NCBI RefSeq assembly: GCF_002127325.2
Contig: NC_035449.2
Location: 78,406,693 to 78,470,692 of the forward strand
Direction: 5' to 3'
Source: Helianthus annuus
Taxonomy: Eukaryota; Streptophyta; Magnoliopsida; Asterales; Asteraceae
Length of the DNA stretch: 64,000 bases
The position numbers and the translations under genes were made by a program. A model generated the notes under the pieces. It ran no database searches, was not told the DNA's origin, and saw nothing but the letters and a program-made list of their open reading frames with translations. Position 1 is the stretch's first letter. Every line of letters begins with the position of its first letter. Positions 29,445-40,334 of the stretch are shown piece by piece.

Positions 29445-30324
29445 GACCTGGATAGTTATTCTGACCACGTCCAAGTCAAGAAGGAACCCAGCCCCAAGGC
29501 TATGGCTTCATCTAAGCCCAGCAGCTCCAAAGCCATCATTATACCCAAACCTTCGCCAGCCATAAAGCCCCGGGGTTCGAATTCTCGCAAGAGGAAAGAG
29601 ACCGATTCACCCACCATCTCTGACACATTCCCTTATGAGAATCATGGGTTCATTGAGGCAAGCGGGTTTATGACCTCCTTTCTTAATCAGGTACAAATTC
29701 CCATTCCACATCCTGCACATATACGTCAAACCTATATCCTAGTTTTCATTATACCTGTGTTTCTGGATATAAGGCCTTGAGCGTTTAGTTCATTTGTATC
29801 AAGAATCCCGTGGGCTCATCAAAACACTTGAGTCCAAGTAGAAGAAAGCTGAGGCTACCATTTCCGATCAAGGCATGATTGCTGCGGCCAAAACTCAACA
29901 TTACGAAGACAAGTTCAAGGCCATGTCTCAGGAGCACCAAGCTGCTCTCAAAAAAGCCACTCGCGAAGACCAAACCCAACTGGATGCTGTACAGGCCCAA
30001 CATGAGCAGGATATGGCTACTTACCGGGAAAGCCTCAAAGGTTCTGTTGTTATCTCTCTCCTACAGGCTCGGCTAAAAATGGCTCACGTGGCCAAAGCCC
30101 TGGGCTTCGAATGTCCTTCTTGGAACGTCGATGCCTGGGAGACCAAGCTAAAAACTCTTGGAGGCCATCCCATAGAGCATCCCGTTAAGTCTGCAGCTGC
30201 AGACTCTCCAAAGGCGATGGAAAAATTACCAAGTACCGGCGACAAGAGTGAGAAGGATATTCAGGCCAATCCTGAGGCGAATGCTGGTGAAGACGTGATG
30301 ATTGAAGAAGGCGTTGCCCCCTAA
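29445..30324 (+). pseudogene. Antisense-strand gene (aORF) of C, exons 3 end and 4
   Basis: Continuation of 17755-18662 beyond element A. Exon 3 remainder is 29445-29690 (246 nt) with SSKPSSSKAIIIPKP, SRKRKETDSP and FMTSFLNQ before the donor GTACAA. Exon 4, from about 29774, holds a coiled coil (QEHQAALKKATREDQTQLDA) and LGFECPSWNVDAWETKLKTL, ending EEGVAP. Damage here: the acceptor before GGCCTTGAG has lost its AG in the right frame, and TAG at 29839-29841 interrupts the coiled coil. Together with exon 1 it is clearly a pseudogene. Confidence 0.82.
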
Positions 30325-30412
30325 AATTCATTTCTTTTAAATTTGATGATTATGTTTCAACAATTTTACTTTTGTTCTATGAACAATTTCTATTCCTGCA
30401 TTAAAACGACTT

Positions 30413-30463
30413 GATAGCCGAAGGTGGATAGGTCCTAGATTTTAGGATGAAGCCTTCGGTTAT
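30413..30463 (+). ncRNA. Single stem-loop after the aORF of C, cut by B
   Basis: GATAGCCGAAGG, then TGGATAGGT, an inner CCTAG/TAGGA stem, TGAAGCC and CTTCGGTTAT. It has the same architecture as the three units of A. Element B inserted at the last base pair; the target duplication GTTAT is the end of the 3' arm, and the final C is at 59109. Confidence 0.6.
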
Positions 30464-31200
30464 TGTTTTGGTCAAAAATTACCGAAGCAATTAAGTGATC
30501 AAATCAGTTAAGTGAGGTAGTGTGCTAAAAAGTGTGTTGAAAATATGTTGGTTAAGTTGTTTAGAAAAACAGTATTCAGGATACGGCTCAGGATATAGAG
30601 CTGTATCTGTGATCAAACAATGAGCAGAAAAGTAAAGGTTGACACGTGATGTATGAGGAAAGCCCTTGATCAATCTAGATCGCCGGCAAAAAACCTCGGG
30701 AGCTGTCGCAACTGCCTTGTTCTTCTTATTGCTTCAAACTTCAGGATACAGTGCAGGATATGATACGGATCAACTAAGTGTTACAATGAGATTTGAGTAC
30801 AAGTGTTCGTGTGTAATGATTGCTAGAAACTAGAGAGCGAAGTGTGTGAATGAGTGTATGTGACTTAATCTGATCCGATCAATCTATTTATAGTAAAAAG
30901 AAAACAACCAACTATCCTATTATTCCGGGATCCGGCGAATATTCCACATGTGAACGTTGTAATCCACATCTTCCGGCTTCAACGTCTTTCTCCCAACTAT
31001 TTTTCCCGCGTCTCAAGGAGAAGAAGTCCATCTGACCGTTAGCAAACCCCAGCAATTAACCTGCACGTGGTTAATTCAATCATCCTCAGGATATCGCCCA
31101 GGATGTTAGCAATATCCCCGTCCAGTATCCTGGTCACAAATAAACAATTAGAAGCAGGATATTGATCAAGATATGTATGCTCAGGAAATGACCCATAACA
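30464..31200 (-). repeat. 3' LTR of element B
   Basis: 737 bp; TATA box TATAAATA on minus at 30885-30892. About 2-2.5% different from 58362-59103 by eye, including a small deletion in the GAGCTGACAATCGC stretch. Confidence 0.92.
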
Positions 31201-31455
31201 ATTGTCCCCAAATATATCTGTTGGTATACCAATCCAACGGATATATTTTAAAAATTTTATCTCATAAATTAAAGCAATTAAACCTAGACGACGGTCAAAA
31301 TCACATCATAACCTCCAACGCGCTTTTAACTCGATGGAGATCCGTAATGCCCCTATATGTTCTCTCTTCTTGTTTGAAAAGCAGATATCTTCAACAGAGT
31401 CTCCAGGTAATCCCTACTTCTTTTTCATCTTTTGTCAATTTTTCTTTCATCTGCC
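31201..31455 (+). promoter_or_regulatory. PPT, hairpin and 5' flank of B's antisense gene
   Basis: The hairpin TATATCTGTTGG/CCAACGGATATA (31211-31248) adjoins the polypurine tract of B on minus. The rest is the upstream region of the antisense gene on plus, with no certain TATA box. CTCCAGGTAATCC at about 31408 could be a leader-intron donor. Confidence 0.45.
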
Positions 31456-33215
31456 ATGGCCACCAGGACTCACTCCCAAATCGGTGAATCATCCGAGACT
31501 TTTACCCAACAGAATCTTCTCAAAAATCCCGAGAAACAAGTCTGTGCCTTTGATAATGCGGACATTGCGATTTTGAGAGCCTCCGATGCTTTTCCCGATA
31601 ACACAGTCTTTAGACCATTCGATCGGTTAATTCGATCAGATGTTTCTTCCACAGATTGGATTTGCTTTCGAGCATACCCTTTTTCACTGGGTCTTCGATA
31701 CCCCTTTCCCGAGTTCACAATGCAATTCTTTCGGACCACCGGCATCTCTTTTGCTCAAACCATGCCCATGGTTTGGAGAGTATTAATCATACTTAACCAA
31801 ATCAAAAACCTTCACTGTCCCGACCTTTGCATCGAGGACCTGCCAATCTCTTATCGCCTCCGGTCTCACGGTTCTAGCCGATCTTTGCTTTTTTCGACTT
31901 CCAACAAACCCCTTATTCTTAAAGCTACTAAAAATGAGGATGGATGGCAACGCAAGTTCTTTTTCGTCAAACGAGACTCCATTGCTGAGGGTGCCAGCCT
32001 TCCAGTGGAGTGGTTAACTACCGGTAGGGTCATAAATGTTCTCATGTACCCTTAGATTTTTATCCTTTGCTAATATCCTTCTTTTTGATTCTTATGCAGT
32101 AAACTTCAAGGAAGTAGCTCCCCCTACCGCTGAATCAGAGAAAAGAATCAATACTATTTATCGATTACCTGCAATAGATAGGAGTTTCACCACACACATC
32201 CCAAGTTCCAGTCCATACTCGTCATCTGAAATGTCTGGTATGGACTACTTTTAGAATAGTTAGTTAGTATAGTATAATAGAATGAAGAGTAATAATAATG
32301 TAAAACTTTTTCCTTTATGCAGCACCGGCTAAGATCCCGGAAGTCTTTGATCTCGAGGAGTTGGACATCTATTCTGACCAGGTTCAGATCAAGAAGGAAC
32401 CCAATCCTAAGGCCACAGCCTCATCCAAACCCAGTGGTTCCAAAGCCATTGTCATCACCAAACCTTCGTCAACTACCAAGCCCCGGAGTTCCAGTTCTCG
32501 TAAAAGGAAAGAGCCCGATTCCCCCGTCACCTCTGACACTTTTCCCTATGAAAAGCACGGGTTCATCGAAGCTAGCGGGTTTATGACTTCCTTTCTTAAC
32601 CAGGTTAGTATTCTCAAACCACATCCTGCAGCTTATATCATTTATAAAGATTTATCAAAATCAATACCTCTGCTCTTACTTTCGCAGGGTCTTGAACGCC
32701 TGGTTCACCTATATCAAGAATCCTGCGAGCTTAACAAGACGCTTGAGTCCAAGTTGAAGGAAGCAGAAGTCACTATCTCCGATCAAGGCATGATTGCAGC
32801 CGCCAAATCTCGTCACTACGAGGAGAAGTTCAAGGCTATGAATCAAGAACACCAGACTGCTCTCAACAAAGCTAATCTTCAAGCCCAAGCCGATCTTGAA
32901 GCTGCCCACGCGCAACATGAACAGAATATGGTCAGCTACCGAGATAGCCTTAAGAGTTCCGCCGTCACTACTCTTCTCCAGGCCAGGCTGAAGATGGCCC
33001 ATGAAGCCAAGACATTAGGTTTTGAATGCCCTTCTTGGGACGTTGGTGCCTGGGAAACGAAGTTAAAGAATCTCGGCGGCATTTCTACCACACCTACTGC
33101 CGAAGGATCTTCCAAAATAGCTGAAAAAGCTAATGATGCTGAAAGGGATGTTGAGGCGGATCCTGAGACGGGTGCTGCTGAAATTACAGCTAACGCATAT
33201 GGCATTGCCCCCTAA
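31456..33215 (+). CDS. Intact four-exon antisense gene (aORF) of Tat element B
   Basis: Exons 31456-32023 (568 nt), 32100-32237 (138), 32323-32603 (281), 32688-33215 (528): 1515 nt, exactly 505 codons with stop and no internal stop. All junctions are GT...AG and in phase. The start MATRTHSQIGESSE aligns with A and C. Exon 1: PF04195-like region (FRAYPFSLGLRYPFPEF, AQTMPMVWRVLIILNQIK, LFSTSNKPLILKATKNEDGW). Exon 3: Ser/Pro/Lys linker with a possible nuclear signal SSSRKRKEPDSP. Exon 4: coiled coil of about 110 residues (LESKLKEAEVTISDQ to TLLQARLKMAHEAKTLGFE) and a variable acidic tail. It lies opposite to pol, between integrase and 3' LTR. Function is unknown. Conservation of exon lengths in A and C suggests past selection; expression is not shown. 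Confidence 0.85.
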
Positions 33216-33285
33216 AACTCATTTCCTTTTGTTTGAACAATATTATGTTTTATGAACAATTTTCATTTCCGTATTAAAACAATTT

Positions 33286-33337
33286 GATAGCCGAAGGTGG
33301 ATGGGTCCTAGGTTTCAGGACGAAGCCTTTGGTTATC
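33286..33337 (+). ncRNA. Single stem-loop after the aORF of B
   Basis: GATAGCCGAAGG pairs with CCTTTGGTTATC; the internal strands are TGGATGGGT and ACGAAGCC, with an inner stem TCCTAGG/CAGGA-like. It lies 70 bp past the stop codon. Same class as 26311-26497. Confidence 0.6.
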
Positions 33338-34490
33338 AACTAATAATTTCCAATAATTTCATCTTTCCTTTTCTTGCTATCATTTCCTGTCTTTCTTATT
33401 ACAGACCTTAGTTTTGCAAAATATATTTAGTGATTCAATCACATTTAAAGAAAATTAAAAACATAGTCTATTTTTAAAACCTGTTTTGATGATACTTGTT
33501 TGATCAAAGTTTCAAACCAGTACCAGCTTCAAATATCTTAATCAAATATCCTGAAAAGTATTTCGAAAATGTATATTTTGAAGATATATTCCGACAAGTT
33601 ATCCTAATCAGGATGTTTAATCTTTTGTCAAACATAGTATTGTCAAAAATTAGCATTTACAAAGGAAAGATCATACCAGGAATAGAGTGTAACCCTAGTT
33701 CCAAACTTAAAATCCTTTTTGCAATTCCTTGTACCAAGATGTTCCCTGTTTGAGATACTTAGTGTATTAGGTCCGAGCCTTATCCTTTGAGCTTTACATC
33801 GTTGCCTCAGTAGGAATGTCCCCTATATACAACGTCTTCAAATACTTAGAAATCATCTGGATATCAGTTCAAATTATAGACAATTTTTCGCGTTACAGGG
33901 GTAAAATCCAAGAATGTACTGGAGATAAATCCTTAGTATCCTGAGGATAATCCCAAATTTTCATGCACTACAGGCGCGAGTGTATAAACTCCAAGACTTA
34001 GAAAGGTGAAAACCTTTAAACCTTAGAGAGTATGAAAATACCCTTTCGTGAGAGAGGGTGATCAATCCTCATATACCTATAGGATTCAGGATATAGCCAA
34101 CAGTAACGAAATTGTCAGCCACTTTTACATGGACTGGTCCCGCCACCTTGAACTATTCCCGAATAACTTGCGCTCCAGGCGGGGTGTTTAAACCCAATTC
34201 GGATGAAAGGTGAATACCTTTAAACCTGTGAAGGGATCAGGATCCCTTATACGTGAGAGAGGGGGCCAATCCTCTAATCTTCCGAAGCATCCTAAGTGTG
34301 TATCCTGGAGCTACATCCCGAAGCATATACTGCAAAACATTTCCAAAACTAAGGTGGGTGTTAGCTTGGCTAACACCCCTCCGATGCTTAAGTCAGTATT
34401 GGGTTTCAAAGAATAAATTAAACCAAACACAATTAAAAGAGATAGAATTCATACCCTCCTAAGTTAGAAATTAAATTCTAAACTCACTTG
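33338..34490. other. Non-coding 3' region of B with hairpin blocks
   Basis: Counterpart of 25040-26298 in A on the other strand. It contains the duplicated hairpin blocks (about 33970-34270) and the GGGTGTTAGC hairpin (34356-34378). No coding frame is credible; 33496-33753 is an AT-rich chance frame. Confidence 0.65.
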
Positions 34491-35590
34491 AAATAAAGCT
34501 TAAGGTGTATAGCATTCCAAGATCTCGGCAGCATATTCCCCTCCATATCCTTGAGTCGGTATGCACCTTTTCCTGATTATGATTCAATCTTATATGGTCC
34601 TTCCCATTTCGGAGCCAGCTTTCCATCAGCAGGATTGGTAGTATTCTGAAAAGCTTTTCTTAACACCCAATCTCCAACTTTGAACCTTCTAATCCTTATA
34701 TTCTTGTTGTATGTTCTGGATACCCTTTGTTGATATGCCGCCATTCTTAGTCGTGCTACATTTCTTGTCTCATCAATAGTATCCAGCTCTTGGCATAGAA
34801 CTTCAGTATTCTGCTCAGGATTCCGGAGGTTGGATCTTGCTGTGGGTATCACCATTTCTGTCGGGATCACTGCTTCTACTCCAAATACTAAGGTAAACGG
34901 GGTTTGACCAGTTGCATTTTTTACCGTCGTTCTATCAGCCCACAAAACAAAGGGTAATTCTTCTGCCCATCTTCCTTTCTTGGCCCCTAATCTTTTCTTC
35001 AAGTTGTTGACAATTATCTTGTTTGAGGATTCTGCTTGTCCATTCGCCTGAGGATGCACCGGAGTAGACGTAATCATTTTGATTCCCCAACTCTTGCAAA
35101 AGTCAGTAGTCCTCTTGATAATAAACTGGGACCCATTATCACAAATGATTTCAGCTGGTACCCCAAACCTGGTCAGGATATTCCTCTTTATGAAGGATAC
35201 TACTTCTTGGTCTCTAACTTGGACAAATGTCTTTGACGTGCATCACACCTTCGAGCATATTCTGCTGCATCCTTTCTCATCGTTGGCCAATAATATCATG
35301 TCCTTAATACTTTGGAGAACAATGACCTGCCCCCAGTGTGGTTAGCACAATCCCCTTTGTGTATATCCTGAAGCACTTCCATGGCCTCAGGATCCTTCAA
35401 GCATCTTAGGTATGGACCTGCAAGAGATTTCTTATACAAAATATTATTTATAATGGTGAATCGTGATACCTTCATCCTAAATGCCTTAGGATTTTCGTCT
35501 TCAGGAATTTATCCTTCCTTGAGATATCTTATGATTGGAGTCATCCAGGATCCAGTATCCTTCTCAGGATCATGACCAGAATCCAGAATG
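34491..35590 (-). pseudogene. Integrase of element B, core deleted
   Basis: The minus-strand C-terminal part is clear: MITSTPVHPQANGQAESSNK with the Glu, then LPFVLWADRTTVKNATGQTP and GDWVLRKAFQNTTNPADGKL. CDNGSQF with the second Asp lies just upstream. The zinc part (GGRSLFSKVL, CDA) is joined directly to FVQVRDQE-like sequence near 35235, so about 150 bp carrying the first catalytic Asp (MDIVGKL in A) are missing. A stop after YKIES (34577) also interrupts it. Confidence 0.85.
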
Positions 35591-36014
35591 CTTGTTACCT
35601 CTTTATGCTGAGCTTTGAAGGGATCCATAGCAGGATACAGGATATGAAGTATCGGTATTTGGGTTCCCTCCGGTATCCTGACTGATGATCCGAAGTTTGC
35701 TAAGGCATCTACTTCAGCATTATCCTCCCTTGGTTCCTGTTCAAGTGTAAAAATATCGAAATATCCTGCTAATTTTTTGAGAATACCGAGGTATTCGATT
35801 AGTTTCTCACCCTTGACTGCATAGGATCCATTAAAATGATTAGTAATTAACAAGGAGTCAACATATACTTGCAAATTCTTGATACTCATATTCTTAGCCA
35901 ATTCTAATCCTGCAATCAAAGCTTCATATTCTGCCTCATTATTAGTAGCAGGAAATTCACACCTAATGGCCTGGGGTATTATGTGCCCCTGTGGCGATTT
36001 TAGTAGTATACCTG
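35509..36014 (-). pseudogene. Second RNase H of B, left part
   Basis: Minus: GILLKSPQGHIIPQAIRCEF, TNNEAEYEALIAGLELAKNM, YVDSLLITNHFNGSYAVKG, PREDNAEVDALANFG, then the linker toward integrase with YLKEG. The domain is split by element T at 36015; its N-terminus (WTLYTDGASNVRGVG) is on the other side at about 55150-55210. This piece has no stops. Confidence 0.85.
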
Positions 36015-36596
36015 TGTCACACCCCCAAAATCCACATGTGGAGTACAACCGCTTGGAGGCGTGACTGACCAGGATCCTAACCACCAATCACATTGAACAT
36101 CATAAGTATATTTAAATAAACTTTCATTTATTAACAATAGTGTACAATATTTCCCAGTTTGCAGCGGAAGCATATTCAACTCATTAAGTGTTTATAAAAT
36201 CACATGTAAGCTCTTAGTCTTGTGTCGCGTTTCTTTGTGTCCCGACCCATGACCACTCCAGCTTCCCAGGCAGCAAGTTCCTTTGACATGCACCTAAAGG
36301 CCTGCAAGGCATGTAACAACTAGTCAACAACAATGTTGAGCGAGTTCACAGTTGGGTGTACGTTTTAAGTGTTTTACGAAAGCGTAGTTTGTCTTTAGCT
36401 GGCTCACTTACTTGCCGTGGGGGTTTCCCATGTTGAAAATATGTTTAACCAATTTATCTTGTTTCCCAAAACGTATCCATAGATGGTGGGGGTTTCCCAT
36501 AGTTAAAAACATGATTAATCCGTTTACCCTGTTTCGCAAACCTTTTTACGATATTAGTGGGGGCTTCCCATGTTTGTATGTACTAGACTAGTGGTA

Positions 36597-36870
36597 ACCA
36601 TAAGTGTTCTTCTTAACCCGAGAACAGTAGTACGTACGAGCTTTACGTAGGTTTTACATAAGTGTCCTTCTTTACTCGAGGACAGTGGTACGCGTGAGGT
36701 TTACGTAGGTTTTACGTAAGTGTCCTTCCTGACTCCGGAAGACAGTAGCATGTGTGAGTTTACGTAGGTTTTACGTAAGTGTCCTTCCTGACTCCGGAAG
36801 ACAGTAGTATGTACATGTTTACGTAGGTTTTACGTAAGTGTCCTGCTTAACCCGAGGACCATGGTAGATA
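36597..36870. repeat. About 59-bp tandem repeat in the T LTR (left copy)
   Basis: Four to five units with TTTACGTAGGTTTTACGTAA and GTGTCCTTCCTGACTCCGG, each with a CTTCC/GGAAG mini-hairpin. The right LTR copy is at about 52918-53190. Confidence 0.8.
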
Positions 36871-37449
36871 GTCTAGTAGCCGTGTAAGTATGAGTAATCG
36901 TTCAATCCCATCATTCAATCCATTCCCAATCCCCAGGAATCCCATGCCTTGGTAAGAGTGTGAACTCACCTTGGGTTGCTCGGTATGCTAAATTATGTGC
37001 TCGCAAGTAATCAGTCAAATCCTATAGATATGCACGTATTCTCAATCAGTACATGTTGATAAAGTTTCACATTCAATTAATACCACAAGGTGCGTTTAGC
37101 AGTTAACATCATGCCTTACACAAGAGCTAATCACATGCATACAATTCATGTTTCACATAACGGTCATTAATGGTTTATTCTAACATAACTATTCAATCGT
37201 ACACTTAACAGAGTTGCATACTTTTAACAGAGTCAAATGAAGTTAACAGAGTTAATTGGCTAACAAGGTTAATTAACTAACAGTGTTAATTAACTTGGCT
37301 TAACAGAGTTAACAGAGAGTTTCCTCCACAACAGAGTCGACATGTTTTAACAGTGTCAATAACTTAATAAGGTTACAAGCTTAAAAGAGATTCATATACT
37401 TTACATACTTAACACAGTCGACATGTTTAACTGAATTATTTGACTTACC

Positions 37450-38150
37450 AGATATGACAGAAATTCGGATCATGAATCATGTTACCAAAACCCGGACCAA
37501 ATCATTTCCCTTATAAAAATTCGGACTAGACATTCCTCTAATGATAATTCAGACCAAGCATACTTGTCAAGAGTTCGGACTATATATACATATCATTATA
37601 AAGTCGGACTATGCTTTCACCCTACAAAAATTCGGACCTTATGCATGCTTTAATAAAATTTGGACCTTGCATCAAATTCGGACTTTATATCATTCATTCA
37701 AAATTCGGAACTCATAACATTCCTTCAAAGAGTTTGGACTAGACACAAAGCATGAAACTCGGACCAAGAAGTCTTATGAACTTCAGACCATGATGAGCAT
37801 TAAAAGGTCGGATCCCACATTATCCTATAAAACTCGGACCCCAAGGATTCCCTTACAACAAATTCGGACATATATAAACAAACAAAAAGTCGGACATTGC
37901 CTCATGTGCATCTCATGAATTCGGACCCCCCTTATATCACACAAAAAGTTCGGATCCCCCTTATAACTTTATAAAAGTCGGACTCCCCTTGTAGTATTAT
38001 AAAAGTCGGACCCTTGTGTGAGATATATATAAGTTCGGACATATCATGCATGATACAATATTCGGACATGTGAAGCATAACATTCAAAGGTCGGACTAGG
38101 GTAAAACTCGGACATATTATGTTCATTTATATAATTCGGACTCAAACCCT
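37450..38150 (-). repeat. GTCCGA array in the T LTR (left copy)
   Basis: About 26 copies of TTCGGAC or CTCGGAC on plus (GTCCGAAT/GTCCGAGT in element sense), spaced about 27 bp, with unrelated sequence between. Right LTR copy at about 53780-54475. Confidence 0.8.
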
Positions 38151-38832
38151 AATCGCACAGAAACATAAGATAAGCAATGTAACAGTTACGTTCTTACGAT
38201 CAAGAACCCTAATTTCATATTCGCAGTGCAGTAATCAAATCCAAAATCAAACATTCTATCATAACAGGCATCTTAACATTCAGCAAGTGATTTCACAACT
38301 AACCATAACCATTTCACAACACTCAGAATTGATCAATAAACACAGAACCATTACATGTAGAACTAGGGTTTTTGCATGAATCAAACAATCAATGATTAAC
38401 AACAAATAACCATTGAACAATTACCTTGGATTGATTCTAGATAAGGAGAGGGATCAAGAGTGATGATTGAGAGCTTGTGCCAATGATGAAGAACATGATT
38501 GTAGAGAGAGTTGTAGAGAAATGTTGAAGCACGTATGATGATTGTGAGAATGATTAGGGTTAAGGGTTATTAAACATTTCACTAACTACTCTACTCACCC
38601 CCTAAATATCATCTTTTACATAAAACACCCATCACAATATAATTTACAGTTTCATCACCAAGTTCATGTATTTGTCAACACTTAACACATAACCATGCAC
38701 AATCCCAATACACTTTATTGAACCAAAACGTATATAGTTACAAAGCAAACCAATTGTGCAAGTAAACAACTAAACAAACAGTGAACGTGCAATAAATGCG
38801 AAAGTGGAATCTCGGAAACTCGAGTTGTCACA

Positions 38833-39016
38833 TTATCCCCAACTTGAAAGAAATTTCGTCCTGAAATTTAGCATGCGGTTACTGAGGAAGCTAGGTAAGT
38901 TGCATCGGTTACTGGTTTTCCTGGGGTGTCACATCATCCCCCCGTTGATTTGGAATTTCGTCCCGAAATTCTGTAGTAGCTTCAGCCTCAGTAGTGGTTG
39001 CACGGTTTTCGAATAA
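38833..39016 (-). other. PPT side of element T
   Basis: On minus: GGGGGGATGATGTGACACCC, CAGGACGAAATTTC, then AAGTTGGGGATAATG against the LTR. The last is the polypurine tract; U has the same at 49661-49674. Confidence 0.65.
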
Positions 39017-40300
39017 CTAGGGATACTTGAGTTTCATTTGGTCTTCTCGTTCCCAGGTGAATTCTGGGCCACGACGGGAGTTCCAACGAACTCGTACAAG
39101 AGGTATTCTAGTGTTCTTGAGGACCTTAACATCCCAGTCCGTGATTTCAACTGGTTCCTCGACGAACTGCAACCGCTCATCGATAGTGAGTTCCTTCAAA
39201 GGAACTATGAGGGTCTCATCTGACAGACACTTCTTCAGATTCGACACGTGGAAAACATTGTGAACTGCACCGAGTTCAGCTGGTAGGTTCAGTTTGTAGG
39301 CCACTTTGCCTATTTTCTCGATGATTTTGAACGGTCCAACATACCGCGGATTGAGCTTGCCTCGTTTACCAAAACGAACCACACCCTTCCAGGGTGAGAC
39401 TTTGAGTAGCACTCGATCCCCAACTTGGAACTCGAGCGGTTTCCTGCGTTTATCAGCGTAACTTTTCTGACGGTCGCGAGCTGCCGCCATGCGTTGCCGT
39501 ATCTGTGCAATTCGTTCAGTAGCATCGACTACAAGTTCTGGACCTGTGATTTGACTATCCCCCTCCTCTGCCCAACAGAGAGGTGACCGGCATTTACGCC
39601 CGTACAATGCCTCGAATGGAGCGGCTTGAATGCTGGTGTGGTAACTGTTATTGTACGAAAACTCCACTAAAGAGAGATGTTTTTCCCAGCTGTTGTCAAA
39701 ATCGATAACACACGCCCGAAGCATGTCTTCTAGAGTTGAATCGTGCGCTCAGACTGCCCATCCGTCTGAGGGTGATAAGCTGTGCTCATGTCTAATCGAG
39801 AGCCAAAATATTTGTGCAGCGCTTGCCACAGTTCTGAAGTGAATCGTGCATCCCCATCCGAAATAATAGAGGTTTGCACTCCGTGCCTCGAAACAACTTC
39901 TTTCAAGTAGACGTCTGCTAAGGTAGAGAACTTATCCGTTTCTTTAATAGCTAGGAAGTGAGCAGACTTTGTGAGTCGATCTACGAACACCCAAATAGTA
40001 TCATTCCCACGCTGGGATCTAGGTAGGTCAGTAACGAAATCCATGGAATTTCCCCCCATTTCCACTGCGGTATCTTGGGTTGCTGAAGTAGGCCTGATGG
40101 TTTCTGATATTCAACTTTGACTCTAGCACAAGTCAAGCACTTGCCGACGTAAGTCGCGATAAGGGCTTTCATGCTTGGCCACCAGTACGTAGTTCTGAGA
40201 TCGTGGTACATTTTGTTCGACCCTGGATGTACCGAGTAGCGAGACTTGTGTGCTTCATCCATAACAAGTTCTCGTAAACCGCCATATAGTGGGACCCAAA
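39017..40300 (-). pseudogene. Integrase with chromodomain of element T
   Basis: Minus: zinc part ([18 protein letters not shown], then [10 protein letters not shown]), core ([49 protein letters not shown]), then [48 protein letters not shown] and a terminal chromodomain ([20 protein letters not shown], then [10 protein letters not shown]). Chromodomains in this position define chromoviruses and are thought to steer insertion to particular chromatin. A frameshift near 39725 and one near 40060 split it. Confidence 0.88.
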
Positions 40301-40334
40301 TACGCCCAGTTACATAGTAGGCGCCGTCTTCCTT

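Larger units (their letters stand above)
36015..38832 (-). repeat. 3' LTR of element T
   Basis: 2818 bp. In sense order it has a TGTGACAACTCGAG start, a leader, a splice-donor-like AAGGTAATTG (minus, about 38420), the GTCCGA array, a tandem repeat and an acceptor-like CCTTGCAGG (minus, about 36305). Small plus or minus frames inside it are chance. Confidence 0.9.

Noticed and set aside
38119..38379. 86-codon frame, also present at 54438-54698
   Set aside because: It repeats only because it lies in both LTRs of T; the sequence is the LTR leader with no protein motif.
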